Below are positions 15,887 through 24,340 of a DNA stretch of 64,000 bases, in pieces. A program made the position numbers and the translations under genes. Within the stretch, counting starts at the first letter, position 1; the number at the start of each line of letters is the position of its first letter. The notes under the pieces are model-generated. The model made no database searches. It was not told the origin of the DNA and saw nothing but the letters and a program-made list of their open reading frames with translations. Source of the stretch: Ammoniphilus resinae (lineage in GTDB: Bacteria; Bacillota; Bacilli; Aneurinibacillales; RAOX-1); the NCBI RefSeq assembly GCF_017873965.1, contig NZ_JAGGKT010000002.1, positions 555,386 through 619,385 of the forward strand. The letters are read 5' to 3'.

Positions 15887-17662
15887 TCATTTTGTAATTT
15901 TATTTAGTTTTCTATATAAAGTAGCCAAATTAATCCCTAATGCATCAGCAGCTTTTTTCTTTCCTTCTAAATCTGAACCAAATTTCTCTAAAGCCTTATA
16001 TATCATGTTTGTTTCCATAACCGCTAAAGACATAACCGTATCCGATTGGATTTCAGTGGCATTCACAAAGTTACGTATTCTCTCCGGAATATCCTCTATT
16101 TTAATCCAATGGTGATTTGCCATATGTACAGCATATTCTACCGCATTTTGTAATTCTCTTACATTACCCGGCCACTGATATTCCATCAGACTTCTTTCTG
16201 CTTCTTTAGTAAACCCTCTCACTTGCTTTCCCGTGATATTTGCATAATGCTCAACAAAATATTGCAGGAGCAAGGGAATATCCTCATGTCGCTCTCTTAC
16301 TGGAGGAAGATTCAGAGGAATAACATTTAATCGATAAAATAGATCCTCTCTAAATTCCCCTTTGCTAACCATTTTCTCCAAATTTTTATTGGTTGCAGCT
16401 ATAATCCGGACATCAATTTCAATCGCTTCATTTCCACCTATCCGTTCCACTTTTCGCTCTTCCAGTACACGCAAGATTTTCACCTGCAAATGAAGAGGCA
16501 TATCTCCAATTTCATCTAAAAAAATAGTCCCTCCGTTTGCCATTTCAAATTTTCCAGGTTTACCGCTTTTCTTTGCACCTGTAAAAGCGCCTTCTGTATA
16601 ACCAAACAATTCACTTTCTAGTAAATGTTCTGGTATGGCGGCACAGTTAATTGCGCGAAAGGATTTATTTCTACGTTGACTTTCTGCATGAATCGAACGG
16701 GCAAAAAGCTCTTTACCTGTACCACTCTCGCCAAGTATAATAACTGTTGCATTGCTATAGGCGATTTTCTTAGCCTTAACTTTTACCTCGGTCAAGGCCG
16801 GACTGTTACCTAGAATACAGTCAAAAGTAGATGTGTCATTTTCAGATAACATATTAAAGATATATTGTTGGACTGTACCCAAATCTTTAAATGATGTAAC
16901 CGCACCAATTATGTTCCCGTCATTACTTAAAGGGGTTGCACTTCCTACAACTCTTACCTTTTTCCCATTAATTTCGCAAGAATATTCTTCGTCATTAAAA
17001 CCCCTTCCAGATAAAAGGACGCTATTAATAGGATGGTTAGGCAAAAAAAACTCTAATTTTTCTCCTATAACCTGTTCTCTTTTCAAACTGAAAATTTTTT
17101 CACCAGATCGATTTAGTTCTATTACATGTCCATCCTTATCTACAGCTAAAACCCCTTCATACATCGACTGTATAGTTACGTTTAGCATTTGAGACAATGA
17201 TAGATATTCCTCGAGTAATGACTTTGCTGCTATTTTACTACTAATTAAATCAGCCATTTTCCCTATGTAATTGGATAAAATTTCATGTTTTTCTCTTAAT
17301 TCTTCCTTCTGAACATCATTAAATGCAGTTAAGCTAATAACTCCAACAGCTTCCCCTTGGTGCATCAAAGGGAATGAAAGATCAAATTTTTCAGGGCAAT
17401 CCCCCCATAATGAGCAAGGCCGACATAGTTCATGGAATCCTGGTTCAAAGTTATAAATAGCTTTTTTGGATGATAGAACACCAGAAACAATAAAACCTCT
17501 TACTGTTTCCCCTACCCTAGCATGGCTGCCTCCACCCGTTGAGGCTACAACAGTTTTGTTTTTATCATATATAATTACTTCAAGGTTAAGGACAGATTTA
17601 ATGGCTTCTGCAACTAACTTAACGTCCTCCTGCAACGCGAACAAAACGGACCTTTCCACCAT
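15887..17662 (-). CDS. Sigma-54-dependent transcriptional activator (sensor-PAS-AAA+-Fis HTH)
   Basis: A 591-residue enhancer-binding protein. Residues 1-145 form a GAF-like sensor region with a cysteine cluster, CRPCSLWGDC (C80, C83, C89). A PAS-like domain spans about 158-265. The AAA+ module has Walker A GESGTGKE (311-318), the sigma-54-contacting GAFTGA loop (358-363) and Walker B TIFLDEI. A Fis-type helix-turn-helix (ADALGINLATLYRKLNK) ends the protein. AAGGAGG precedes the ATG. It sits directly upstream of, and in line with, a near-perfect sigma-54 promoter, so it very probably switches on the TRAP/CoA-transferase operon in response to the substrate or a CoA/redox signal. Confidence 0.93.
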   Translation of the reverse strand: MVERSVLFALQEDVKLVAEAIKSVLNLEVIIYDKNKTVVASTGGGSHARVGETVRGFIVSGVLSSKKAIYNFEPGFHELCRPCSLWGDCPEKFDLSFPLMHQGEAVGVISLTAFNDVQKEELREKHEILSNYIGKMADLISSKIAAKSLLEEYLSLSQMLNVTIQSMYEGVLAVDKDGHVIELNRSGEKIFSLKREQVIGEKLEFFLPNHPINSVLLSGRGFNDEEYSCEINGKKVRVVGSATPLSNDGNIIGAVTSFKDLGTVQQYIFNMLSENDTSTFDCILGNSPALTEVKVKAKKIAYSNATVIILGESGTGKELFARSIHAESQRRNKSFRAINCAAIPEHLLESELFGYTEGAFTGAKKSGKPGKFEMANGGTIFLDEIGDMPLHLQVKILRVLEERKVERIGGNEAIEIDVRIIAATNKNLEKMVSKGEFREDLFYRLNVIPLNLPPVRERHEDIPLLLQYFVEHYANITGKQVRGFTKEAERSLMEYQWPGNVRELQNAVEYAVHMANHHWIKIEDIPERIRNFVNATEIQSDTVMSLAVMETNMIYKALEKFGSDLEGKKKAADALGINLATLYRKLNKITK

Positions 17663-17800
17663 CCTTTCCTCCTTAGAAAAAACTATTATAATTATTTTAA
17701 CATACCATTATATATAATCTAAATATTTTGTTATTTTTGTGAATTAATGTTTAAAGAAGATTTAGTTGGCGGAACGCTTTTCTTTCAACATTATATAAAA

Positions 17801-17827
17801 ATGATAGCAGAAATACCCCGCTATCAT
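17801..17827 (-). terminator. Terminator after the CGCGG small gene
   Basis: ATGATAGC / GCTATCAT stem with an 11-nt loop; on the minus strand it is followed by a T-rich tract. It ends the two-gene small-protein unit. Confidence 0.72.
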
Positions 17828-17855
17828 TTATTATCGGATTTAAATTTCGTAATCT

Positions 17856-18116
17856 CTACGCATCCTTCCAAACACGCAAAACATATCCGCCGCACCCACA
17901 CTGATCAATCATTCTAAAATGGATATGATCTTTAAAATGGAGTGTCAACACCTCGGACAGATATTCCGTTGGATCACCTAGTCCACCGGGGGTAACTAGG
18001 TTTACAAAACATCCGACCTCTGTTTTTTCTATCGCATCAATACCATCTTGAATAATTAATTCCACATTATTTTCATATTCTCCATGTTCAAGGTCAATCG
18101 ACCAGTCCTTTTTCAA
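17856..18116 (-). CDS. CGCGG-motif small protein (possible radical-SAM-modified RiPP precursor family)
   Basis: An 86-residue acidic protein with TTG start and an AGGTGG ribosome site. The C-terminus carries DQCGCGGYVLRVWKDA, matching the CGCGG motif that names a family of putative radical-SAM-modified RiPP proteins (recalled family; not checked here). C36 and the pair C73/C75 are its only cysteines. No radical SAM/SPASM maturase lies nearby; the only radical SAM gene in the window is queE, 28 kb away. The gene follows a 42-residue CxxC membrane protein by about 30 nt and is closed by a terminator. Membership likely; modification and function unproven. Confidence 0.65.
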   Translation of the reverse strand: MKKDWSIDLEHGEYENNVELIIQDGIDAIEKTEVGCFVNLVTPGGLGDPTEYLSEVLTLHFKDHIHFRMIDQCGCGGYVLRVWKDA

Positions 18117-18145
18117 GATAATCCACCTGCTTTCATTATATTGGA

Positions 18146-18274
18146 TTACGAACTTTTAGGGAGATCTTTGCAAAAACTGCACTCTCCTGGGTAATCTTTT
18201 AAAAGTCTATAAAGAATTACCGTATGGACAATAATCACAAAACTAATTATAAAAAAGATCAATTCATTCCCCAT
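18146..18274 (-). CDS. 42-residue single-span membrane protein with C-terminal CxxC
   Basis: This short frame starts with ATG at 18274, seven bases after GAGGTGA. It encodes MGNELIFF followed by an Ile/Val-rich helix (about 5-22), the basic turn YRLLKDYP and then GECSFCKDLPKSS. It has a good ribosome site, the typical layout of a bitopic small protein, and only 29 nt to the CGCGG gene, so I believe it is real and co-transcribed. The CSFC pair could bind metal or take part in thiol exchange. Function unknown. Confidence 0.6.
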   Translation of the reverse strand: MGNELIFFIISFVIIVHTVILYRLLKDYPGECSFCKDLPKSS

Positions 18275-18393
18275 TTCTTATCACCTCAATTTTATAACGA
18301 GTAGCCTAACAAATGAAATCCCTATTTTTTTAATTTAATCATACTTATTTTCTTTAGATTTTCACTTGATCTAAATCAATCGTTCAACATAAA

Positions 18394-18418
18394 AAACCAC
18401 CTTTATGAAAGGCGGTTT
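18394..18418 (-). terminator. Terminator of ald
   Basis: On the minus strand AAACCGCCTTT / AAAGGTGGTTT with a 3-nt loop, then T residues, directly after the ald stop codon. Confidence 0.82.
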
Positions 18419-18422
18419 CTAT

Positions 18423-19559
18423 TCACTTTATCCCTACCTTTTGCTCTTGAAGCACGGTTTCAAGCGGAACATAGGTGTAATCATGTGCATCCGCTACAGC
18501 TTTATAGGTTACTCTTCCATCGATCACATTTACTCCTTTGGCAAGTGCCTTATCATCCAAAACTGCCTGCTTATGCCCTTTATTTGCGATCTGTACTCCA
18601 TAGGGAATGGTTACATTTGTTAAAGCAATGGTGGAAGTCCGTGGCACGGCACCAGGCATGTTCGCCACCGCATAATGGAGAACGCCATGCTTAACATACG
18701 TTGGATTGCTATGTGTTGTGATGCGGTCTACTGTTTCAATAGATCCACCTTGATCGATGGCCACATCAACGATGACGGACCCATCCTCCATCTGCTTAAC
18801 CATCTCCTCCGTGACCAAACGGGGGGCTCTGGCTCCGGGAATCAGCACAGCACCTACAAGCAGGTCAGCTCTTTTTACTGCTTTAGCAATATTATACGGA
18901 TTAGACATTAGAGTTTTCAGGCGGCCTTGAAATTGATCATCTAACTGCCGCAAACGGTCTGCGTTAATATCCAGCAAGGTGACACTTGCCCCTAAGCCAA
19001 TTGCCATCTTGGCTGCATTCGTACCAACGATACCACCACCTACAATCACCACTTCTGCTGGTGCTACTCCTGGCACTCCGCCAAGTAAAACCCCTTTCCC
19101 CCCCTTTGACTTTTCAAGGAACTGGGCACCAATTTGGATCGACATGCGACCGGCAACCTCACTCATCGGCATCAAAAGCGGAAGAGATCGATTCTCTAAC
19201 TGAATCGTTTCATAAGCGATGGCTACTACGTTTTTATCCACAAGAGCTTTGGTCAGTTCTAACTCCGCCGCAAGATGCAGATACGTATAAAGAATTAACC
19301 CTTCCCGAAAATAGGCATACTCCTCCGCAAGTGGCTCTTTTACCTTAATAACCATATCAGCAGCCCATACTTCTCTGCCTGTTTCCTTAATTTTTGCACC
19401 TGCTGCTGCATACTCTTCATCGGAAAACCCGCTTCCTAATCCTGCTTTGGATTCAATCCAAACTTCATGTCCATTTTGAATAAATGCAGCTACACCTGCA
19501 GGGGTAATTCCAACGCGGTTTTCATTATTTTTTATTTCCTTTGGAACGCCAATGATCAT
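18423..19559 (-). CDS. ald: Alanine dehydrogenase
   Basis: A 378-residue enzyme of the Ald/PNT family. [20 protein letters not shown] is the family N-terminus, LHLAAE carries the catalytic His, and [20 protein letters not shown] is the NAD-binding Rossmann loop. It converts L-alanine to pyruvate and ammonium with NAD. The 143-nt upstream region has a good -10 (TATAAT, 19616-19611 on the minus strand) but no convincing -35, as expected for an activator-dependent promoter; the AdeR-like activator gene lies just upstream. In this locus it would recycle alanine made by pyruvate-dependent aminotransferases. Confidence 0.96.
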   Translation of the reverse strand: MIIGVPKEIKNNENRVGITPAGVAAFIQNGHEVWIESKAGLGSGFSDEEYAAAGAKIKETGREVWAADMVIKVKEPLAEEYAYFREGLILYTYLHLAAELELTKALVDKNVVAIAYETIQLENRSLPLLMPMSEVAGRMSIQIGAQFLEKSKGGKGVLLGGVPGVAPAEVVIVGGGIVGTNAAKMAIGLGASVTLLDINADRLRQLDDQFQGRLKTLMSNPYNIAKAVKRADLLVGAVLIPGARAPRLVTEEMVKQMEDGSVIVDVAIDQGGSIETVDRITTHSNPTYVKHGVLHYAVANMPGAVPRTSTIALTNVTIPYGVQIANKGHKQAVLDDKALAKGVNVIDGRVTYKAVADAHDYTYVPLETVLQEQKVGIK

Positions 19560-19650
19560 CCAAACTCAACTCCCGGTTCGAGATTTTAGCCATGTTCTGC
19601 TTCTACTAGTATTATAAGATATAAATGAAATCGCTTTATTTATGAAAAAA

Positions 19651-19703
19651 TAAAAAAAGAGAAGCTCTATTTCGTGGATTTTCACAAAAAGATATCCTTC
19701 TCT
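19651..19703 (-). terminator. Possible terminator after the PucR-family regulator
   Basis: On the minus strand AGAGAAG pairs with CTTCTCT across a structured 32-nt loop (inner GTG/CAC), followed by seven T. It overlaps the stop codon of the regulator. The long loop makes it weaker than average. Confidence 0.5.
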
Positions 19704-20953
19704 CATAGAGATTTTCCTAATTTTAAAAGCTTTATGTCAAGAAACATGGAAAATCGTTGATTCGGATCATCAAGATTTAACTGCGCAACCTCCGCAATAC
19801 GCTTCAACCGGTATGCCAGCGTATTGGGATGGATATGCAGGACATTGGCTGCAGCATTAACTTTCCCCGCACAATCGAAATATACTTCCAATGTGTGTAG
19901 AAGATCCGATTGATTTTCTTTATCGTATTGCAATAGCTTCTCCAAACGATAATTTTGGTGCTGTTCGATGAGATTTTTTTCTAGAACCAGTGGTATAAAC
20001 CGATATAAACCCAATTCGGGATACCCCGATATCCCTTCTGTTTCCTTTGGCAATAATTTCTTCATACGCAATACAGCCATCGCTTGCTGATAACTTTGTT
20101 CCACACTTGCAAAGGATTGATAGGCATTCCCAAAGGATCCAGCCATCACCACATTACCGAAACGCTCGCGAATCTTCATTTTCATTTCCTGTACAAAGTA
20201 ACACGCTGCCTGATGAAAATCGCTCGTCGCTTCGCGGTCCCCTGCCATTAGTATGAATCTATTTTGACTGGTTACCCAAAGCGGAAAAGAATGAAGCGAA
20301 AATGTATCTCTAAGATTTGTCAAAAGATAGGAAATTTCCTTTTCTAATGATTGGTACTTAGCCGTATCACATTCAAATACAAAGATAGAAAAAATCTTGG
20401 GAAGTTTAATTCCGATATCCTCTGCCCGCGTTAAAATTTCGTAATGGGATTGGACCGTTCCAAGCAGCATCTCCCAAAAGAACTCTTTTCCTTTTTCTTC
20501 TTGGATTCGCCTTCGCACCTGTCGCTGATGAAGCCGTGGCATAGCCGCCCTAGAAGCCATGCGCAGGATCTTAAACTGCTCCTGACCCAAAGGCTCGTTT
20601 ACTTCCTGAACCCAGATATAACCTAAGACACTTTGCCCCTTACGAACGGAAATGGCCACTCTTGTGCCTAATCCCACCTCGTTTTTTGCCTGAATACGTA
20701 TAGGATCATCACAAGTCATTAAATCCTGAATCACGCCATCCTGCCATAAACGGTTTAAGACAGGTTCAGGAACTCGCCTGCCCATAATCGTCTCTCTTCT
20801 GGCCTCGTCAGTCCAGTTCCCGTGTGTGCTGTATGCGATCAACCGATGTTTCGCATCCTCAATTGTGATCGGATTTTTTAACTTTTCGCTAATCATCTCA
20901 ACTAAATCATCCAGGTCAACCGTTTCCGGATCATGAAACAGATTTTCAGTCAT
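19703..20953 (-). CDS. adeR: PucR/CdaR-type transcriptional activator, AdeR-like
   Basis: A 416-residue regulator with a C-terminal PucR-type helix-turn-helix (AGKVNAAANVLHIHPNTLAYRLKRI). The middle is a GGDEF-like/CdaR core (RMKKLLPKE, GLYRFIPLVLE), and the N-terminal half resembles a GAF sensor. B. subtilis AdeR is a PucR-family activator of ald. The direct neighbourhood with ald on the same strand makes the same role likely here. GGGAGAAGG precedes the ATG. Symbol given by context and family, so moderately sure. Confidence 0.82.
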   Translation of the reverse strand: MTENLFHDPETVDLDDLVEMISEKLKNPITIEDAKHRLIAYSTHGNWTDEARRETIMGRRVPEPVLNRLWQDGVIQDLMTCDDPIRIQAKNEVGLGTRVAISVRKGQSVLGYIWVQEVNEPLGQEQFKILRMASRAAMPRLHQRQVRRRIQEEKGKEFFWEMLLGTVQSHYEILTRAEDIGIKLPKIFSIFVFECDTAKYQSLEKEISYLLTNLRDTFSLHSFPLWVTSQNRFILMAGDREATSDFHQAACYFVQEMKMKIRERFGNVVMAGSFGNAYQSFASVEQSYQQAMAVLRMKKLLPKETEGISGYPELGLYRFIPLVLEKNLIEQHQNYRLEKLLQYDKENQSDLLHTLEVYFDCAGKVNAAANVLHIHPNTLAYRLKRIAEVAQLNLDDPNQRFSMFLDIKLLKLGKSL

Positions 20954-21009
20954 GGCCTTCTCCCTTTACTCCAGCCTTATGTACCTTCATTATATAGGAA
21001 AATAAACAA

Positions 21010-21047
21010 AAAAATCCTGTACAATACAAGATTGGTACAGGATTTTT
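21010..21047 (-). terminator. Terminator of bioY
   Basis: AAAAAATCCTGTAC and its complement flank a 10-nt loop, with T-runs on both sides, between the bioY stop and the upstream edge of the regulator gene. It could work in both directions. Confidence 0.85.
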
Positions 21048-21052
21048 TCGGG

Positions 21053-21631
21053 TTAGACTGCTGCCTTTTGTATTTTATTTTCCAACAAGTTGGCTTGAAT
21101 CAAACGATTCCGTACCTTAATACCGATCCAGCTGGCCAGGAATGCTTTGATCAATCCAACGACTATAAACGGGTATACTCCTCCAGCCATTGCTTCTGGC
21201 CAAGACAAACCAAGGACAAATTTTAATTGCGTCGCACCAATAGCCAATGTGATAACCATTCCTACAATATTGGCGACCAAAGCCATTGTTAAATTAAATT
21301 TCGTTCGTTCAAGAATATATCCCGTGATATAAGCCGCAATAATAAATCCGAAAATATATCCACCTGTTGGTCCAAGCAATACATGTACCCCACTTTTCGC
21401 CTCAGCAAAAACAGGTAGTCCGACAGCCCCCAGCGCTATGTAGCAAAGCATCGCTACCATCCCAAAGCGACTTCCAAGGATCGTCGCCGTTAGCCCTACC
21501 GCCAAAGTTTGCCCACTAATCGGTACAAGCGGCAAAGGTATCTCTATTTGCGCAAGTACGGCAGTAATCGCCGCAAACATGCCACTAAGAATCAGCATTC
21601 TAAGTCTTGATCTTCCCTGTTGCAAATACAT
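21053..21631 (-). CDS. bioY: Biotin transporter substrate-specificity component BioY
   Basis: A 192-residue, six-helix S-component. Typical segments are IEIPLPLVPISGQTLAVGL and the signature LGPTGGYIFGFIIAAYITG. It captures biotin, alone or with an ECF module encoded elsewhere. GGGAGGAG precedes the ATG and a BirA-type operator overlaps the promoter region, so it is a biotin-repressed single-gene unit. Confidence 0.95.
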   Translation of the reverse strand: MYLQQGRSRLRMLILSGMFAAITAVLAQIEIPLPLVPISGQTLAVGLTATILGSRFGMVAMLCYIALGAVGLPVFAEAKSGVHVLLGPTGGYIFGFIIAAYITGYILERTKFNLTMALVANIVGMVITLAIGATQLKFVLGLSWPEAMAGGVYPFIVVGLIKAFLASWIGIKVRNRLIQANLLENKIQKAAV

Positions 21632-21642
21632 TCTCCTCCCAA

Positions 21643-21673
21643 TTGTTAACTTTTATATGTAAATAAGTTAACA
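21643..21673. promoter_or_regulatory. BirA (biotin) operator upstream of bioY
   Basis: TTGTTAACTT (21643-21652) and AAGTTAACAT (21664-21673) form a near-perfect inverted repeat with an 11-nt centre. The TTGTTAAC half-sites match the Bacillus biotin-repressor operator. It lies 12 nt upstream of the bioY start codon. Confidence 0.82.
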
Positions 21674-21911
21674 TATAAAAAAAGAAATGAAAAGATAAAA
21701 ATATAATTACATATCCATGTATGTGCAGCTCTGTAGTAGCGCCCGAAGTAATACCCCGGTCCGATCACTGTTACTGATATAACATCTCACTAAAACAGCT
21801 TCTAAATAAATTCCGTCTTTGTATTTTCTAAAAATCCATTCATTGCTTTCTTGGATAAGATTTGATATTTTAAGAAATAGATATAGTAGTATCAATATCT
21901 CATTTATTTTT

Positions 21912-21946
21912 GTTCCTATATATGAACCAGTTTCATAAATATGAAC
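21912..21946. promoter_or_regulatory. Candidate IclR operator pair
   Basis: Two tandem palindromes, GTTCCTATATATGAAC (21912-21927) and GTTTCATAAATATGAAC (21930-21946), lie 49-83 bp before the IclR start. GTTC/GAAC dyads of about 16 bp fit IclR-family sites. The rest of the 363-bp gap from 21632 holds the bioY operator and no gene that I trust. Confidence 0.45.
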
Positions 21947-21994
21947 AACCCTTTCCAAAATTTTCTTTTCATACCTTTGAAGGAATGGTGCAGC

Positions 21995-22741
21995 ATGTCA
22001 ACCGTTGAGAAAGTCTTTAAAATTCTTGAATTGTTAGGTAGCGGTCCACATAGCTTTACAGAAATTCAAAAGCGTCTTCAACTGCCTAAGAGCACAGCCT
22101 GGAGCCTGCTTTCAAGAATGGAGTCTTCAGGGAGTATTGAAAAGGATGAAACAGGCAAATACCAATTAGGGCATTTGATCCTTCGCCTTGGCCTAGCTAT
22201 GTATAACAATTTGAATGTGAAAATTCAAGCCGAGCCAATCATGGCGAAAATGGCCCAGGAAACCAATGAGATCAGTCATCTATGTATTTTAGATAAAAGT
22301 AGGATGGACGTCGTTTACATCGCCAAGATAGAAGGCCCTTCTTCCATCCACATCAAAACATCCGTCGGCTCGAGCAATCCTTCTTATTGTACGGCTGCTG
22401 GAAAAGTGTTCCTCTCCCACCTCTCACATAGAGATCTCGAGGATTATCTGCAAAACATTACATTAATCAGCTATACCTCTAACACGATAACGAAGAAAGA
22501 GGATTTAATGTTGGAGCTTGCTGACGTTCGAGAAAAGGGCTTTGCTATTGATCGCGGGGAACATATTGAGTATTCAACCGGTATCTCTGCCCCTGTTCTC
22601 GATCATCAAGGAATCTGTATTGCGGCATTAAGTATAACCGGTTTTACCGAACGAATGCTGGAACAACAGGAATCCTTCATTCAACTTGTTAAACAATATG
22701 CCAGTGAATTATCCCACTTGATGGGATATCCACATAAATAA
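21995..22741 (+). CDS. IclR-family transcriptional regulator of galactonate use
   Basis: About 248 residues with an N-terminal winged helix (FTEIQKRLQLPKSTAWSLL) and the IclR effector domain. The latter is seen as the YCTAAGKVFLSHL segment and the EHIEYSTGISAPVLDHQG segment. An in-frame ATG at 21941 adds 18 atypical residues. The GAAGGAA site before 21995 and the family N-terminus favour the shorter form. dgoD follows after 26 nt, so it most likely represses the pair until a sugar acid binds. Confidence 0.9.
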   Translation: MSTVEKVFKILELLGSGPHSFTEIQKRLQLPKSTAWSLLSRMESSGSIEKDETGKYQLGHLILRLGLAMYNNLNVKIQAEPIMAKMAQETNEISHLCILDKSRMDVVYIAKIEGPSSIHIKTSVGSSNPSYCTAAGKVFLSHLSHRDLEDYLQNITLISYTSNTITKKEDLMLELADVREKGFAIDRGEHIEYSTGISAPVLDHQGICIAALSITGFTERMLEQQESFIQLVKQYASELSHLMGYPHK

Positions 22742-22767
22742 CATTAATCTAAAGGATGATGACAAAA

Positions 22768-23916
22768 ATGAAGATCACAAAATTAGAAACTTTTATCGTC
22801 CCTCCTCGCTGGTTGTTTTTAAAAATTGAAACCGATGAAGGGATTGTTGGTTGGGGCGAACCTGTCATAGAAGGACGTGCAGCAACGGTCGAGACTGCTG
22901 TTCAAGAACTTAGCGAATACCTAATCGGAAAAGATCCTCTTCGCATTGAAGATCACTGGCAAGTGATGTATCGGGGTGGATTCTACCGTGGAGGCCCGAT
23001 TCTTATGAGCGCCATTTCCGGGATCGACCAGGCTTTGTGGGACATCAAAGGGAAATATTACAATACTCCGGTTTATCAATTATTAGGCGGCGCTTGCCGG
23101 GATTCGATTCGGGTATATTCCTGGATTGGCGGGGACCGTCCAAGCGATGTTGGTGAAGCAGCGAAAAAAGCGGTCGAAGCTGGATTTACAGCTGTTAAGA
23201 TGAACGCAACAGAAGAGTTGCAAATTATTGATTCCTATGAAAAAGTGGACCAAGCTGTTTCCCGGATTGCAGCGATTCGTGAAGCCGTTGGTTATAATGT
23301 CGGAGTTGGGGTTGATTTCCACGGACGTGTACATAAACCAATGGCTAAGATTTTAGTGAAAGAGTTAGAATCCTTCCGTCCGATGTTTATTGAAGAGCCT
23401 GTGCTTCCTGAAAACAATGAAGCCCTACGTGATATCGCAAATGCGACACATATTCCGATTGCTACAGGTGAAAGAATGTTTTCTAGATGGGATTTTAAAA
23501 AGCTCTTTGAAGATGGATATGCCGACATTATTCAGCCTGACCTATCCCATGCTGGCGGAATTACCGAATGCAAAAAAATCGCCTCTATGGCTGAAGCTTA
23601 TGACGTGGCCTTGGCACCTCACTGCCCACTTGGCCCGATTGCTCTCGCTTCCTGTTTACATTTAGATGCCACCTCCTATAATGCCTTTATTCAGGAGCAA
23701 AGTCTCGGCATCCATTACAACCAAGGCAGTGATCTGTTAGATTACCTTGTGGACCGCAGTGTATTTGAATACAAAGACGGTTATGTGAACATCCCTCAGG
23801 CTCCTGGACTAGGGATTACAATCAACGAAGATCATGTACGGAAAATGGCTGAACAGGGACACAATTGGAGAAATCCTATTTGGCGTCACAAAGATGGTAC
23901 GATTGCAGAGTGGTAA
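22768..23916 (+). CDS. dgoD: D-galactonate dehydratase
   Basis: A member of the enolase superfamily of about 382 residues that follows E. coli DgoD nearly end to end: [70 protein letters not shown] and WRNPIWRH. It carries the Asp/Glu/Glu metal ligands and the His pair that removes water from D-galactonate to give 2-keto-3-deoxygalactonate. Two more ATGs (22756, 22759) sit on top of AAAGGA. I chose 22768 from the family start, although its spacing of 12 nt is long. Kinase and aldolase genes for the next steps are absent here. Confidence 0.93.
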   Translation: MKITKLETFIVPPRWLFLKIETDEGIVGWGEPVIEGRAATVETAVQELSEYLIGKDPLRIEDHWQVMYRGGFYRGGPILMSAISGIDQALWDIKGKYYNTPVYQLLGGACRDSIRVYSWIGGDRPSDVGEAAKKAVEAGFTAVKMNATEELQIIDSYEKVDQAVSRIAAIREAVGYNVGVGVDFHGRVHKPMAKILVKELESFRPMFIEEPVLPENNEALRDIANATHIPIATGERMFSRWDFKKLFEDGYADIIQPDLSHAGGITECKKIASMAEAYDVALAPHCPLGPIALASCLHLDATSYNAFIQEQSLGIHYNQGSDLLDYLVDRSVFEYKDGYVNIPQAPGLGITINEDHVRKMAEQGHNWRNPIWRHKDGTIAEW

Positions 23917-24089
23917 TTCACACCAAACGATATGAAACTCTCGTTAAAAGTAGCTTTTGAAACATAAATAAGGTATACTTGTTTTACCTACTGCTAAAGG
24001 TCAAAATCTTCAAAGGTAGGCTCTGGAATGACACTCAGTTTCACCCTTGCTGCTTCCGAATCTTGTTTTAGAAGAAGGATGTGCTAGCA

Positions 24090-24281
24090 ATGACAATAGG
24101 ACGAATGAATATTGCGTCTAAACATACGGTAGTTCCACGCGAGGAACTTCATTACGTTGAAGCGAATGGTCAAGTGGTCAACTATCAGTTGAGTGAAGAA
24201 GAGTTGGCGAAGTACAGAGCATTGCCATCAATTAAAGAAAAGAAGTCCGTTTTCATCATTCCTATGCGTAAGAAGATGTAA
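24090..24281 (+). CDS. Small protein of unknown function (63 residues)
   Basis: A hydrophilic 63-residue frame beginning MTIGRMNIASK and ending in a basic tail (IIPMRKKM). GAAGGA lies 11 nt before the ATG; a GTG three codons upstream is also possible. It has no signal, helix or cysteine motif. It is followed by a strong terminator, which supports a real transcription unit. I do not recognise the family. Confidence 0.5.
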   Translation: MTIGRMNIASKHTVVPREELHYVEANGQVVNYQLSEEELAKYRALPSIKEKKSVFIIPMRKKM

Positions 24282-24304
24282 CGAACATTTAACGGCTGCA
24301 ATTT

Positions 24305-24332
24305 AGAGGTGGTTCTAAACCACCTCTTTTTA
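24305..24332 (+). terminator. Rho-independent terminator after the 63-residue gene
   Basis: AGAGGTGGTT, loop CTA, AACCACCTCT, then five T on the plus strand. Confidence 0.88.
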
Positions 24333-24340
24333 TTTATCCT

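Noticed and set aside
21707..21958. An 83-codon minus-strand frame with a faintly PAS-like end (RKYKDGIYLEAVLV...)
   Set aside because: It runs over the palindromic region before the IclR gene, has no clear ribosome site, and the resemblance is too short to call a PAS remnant.
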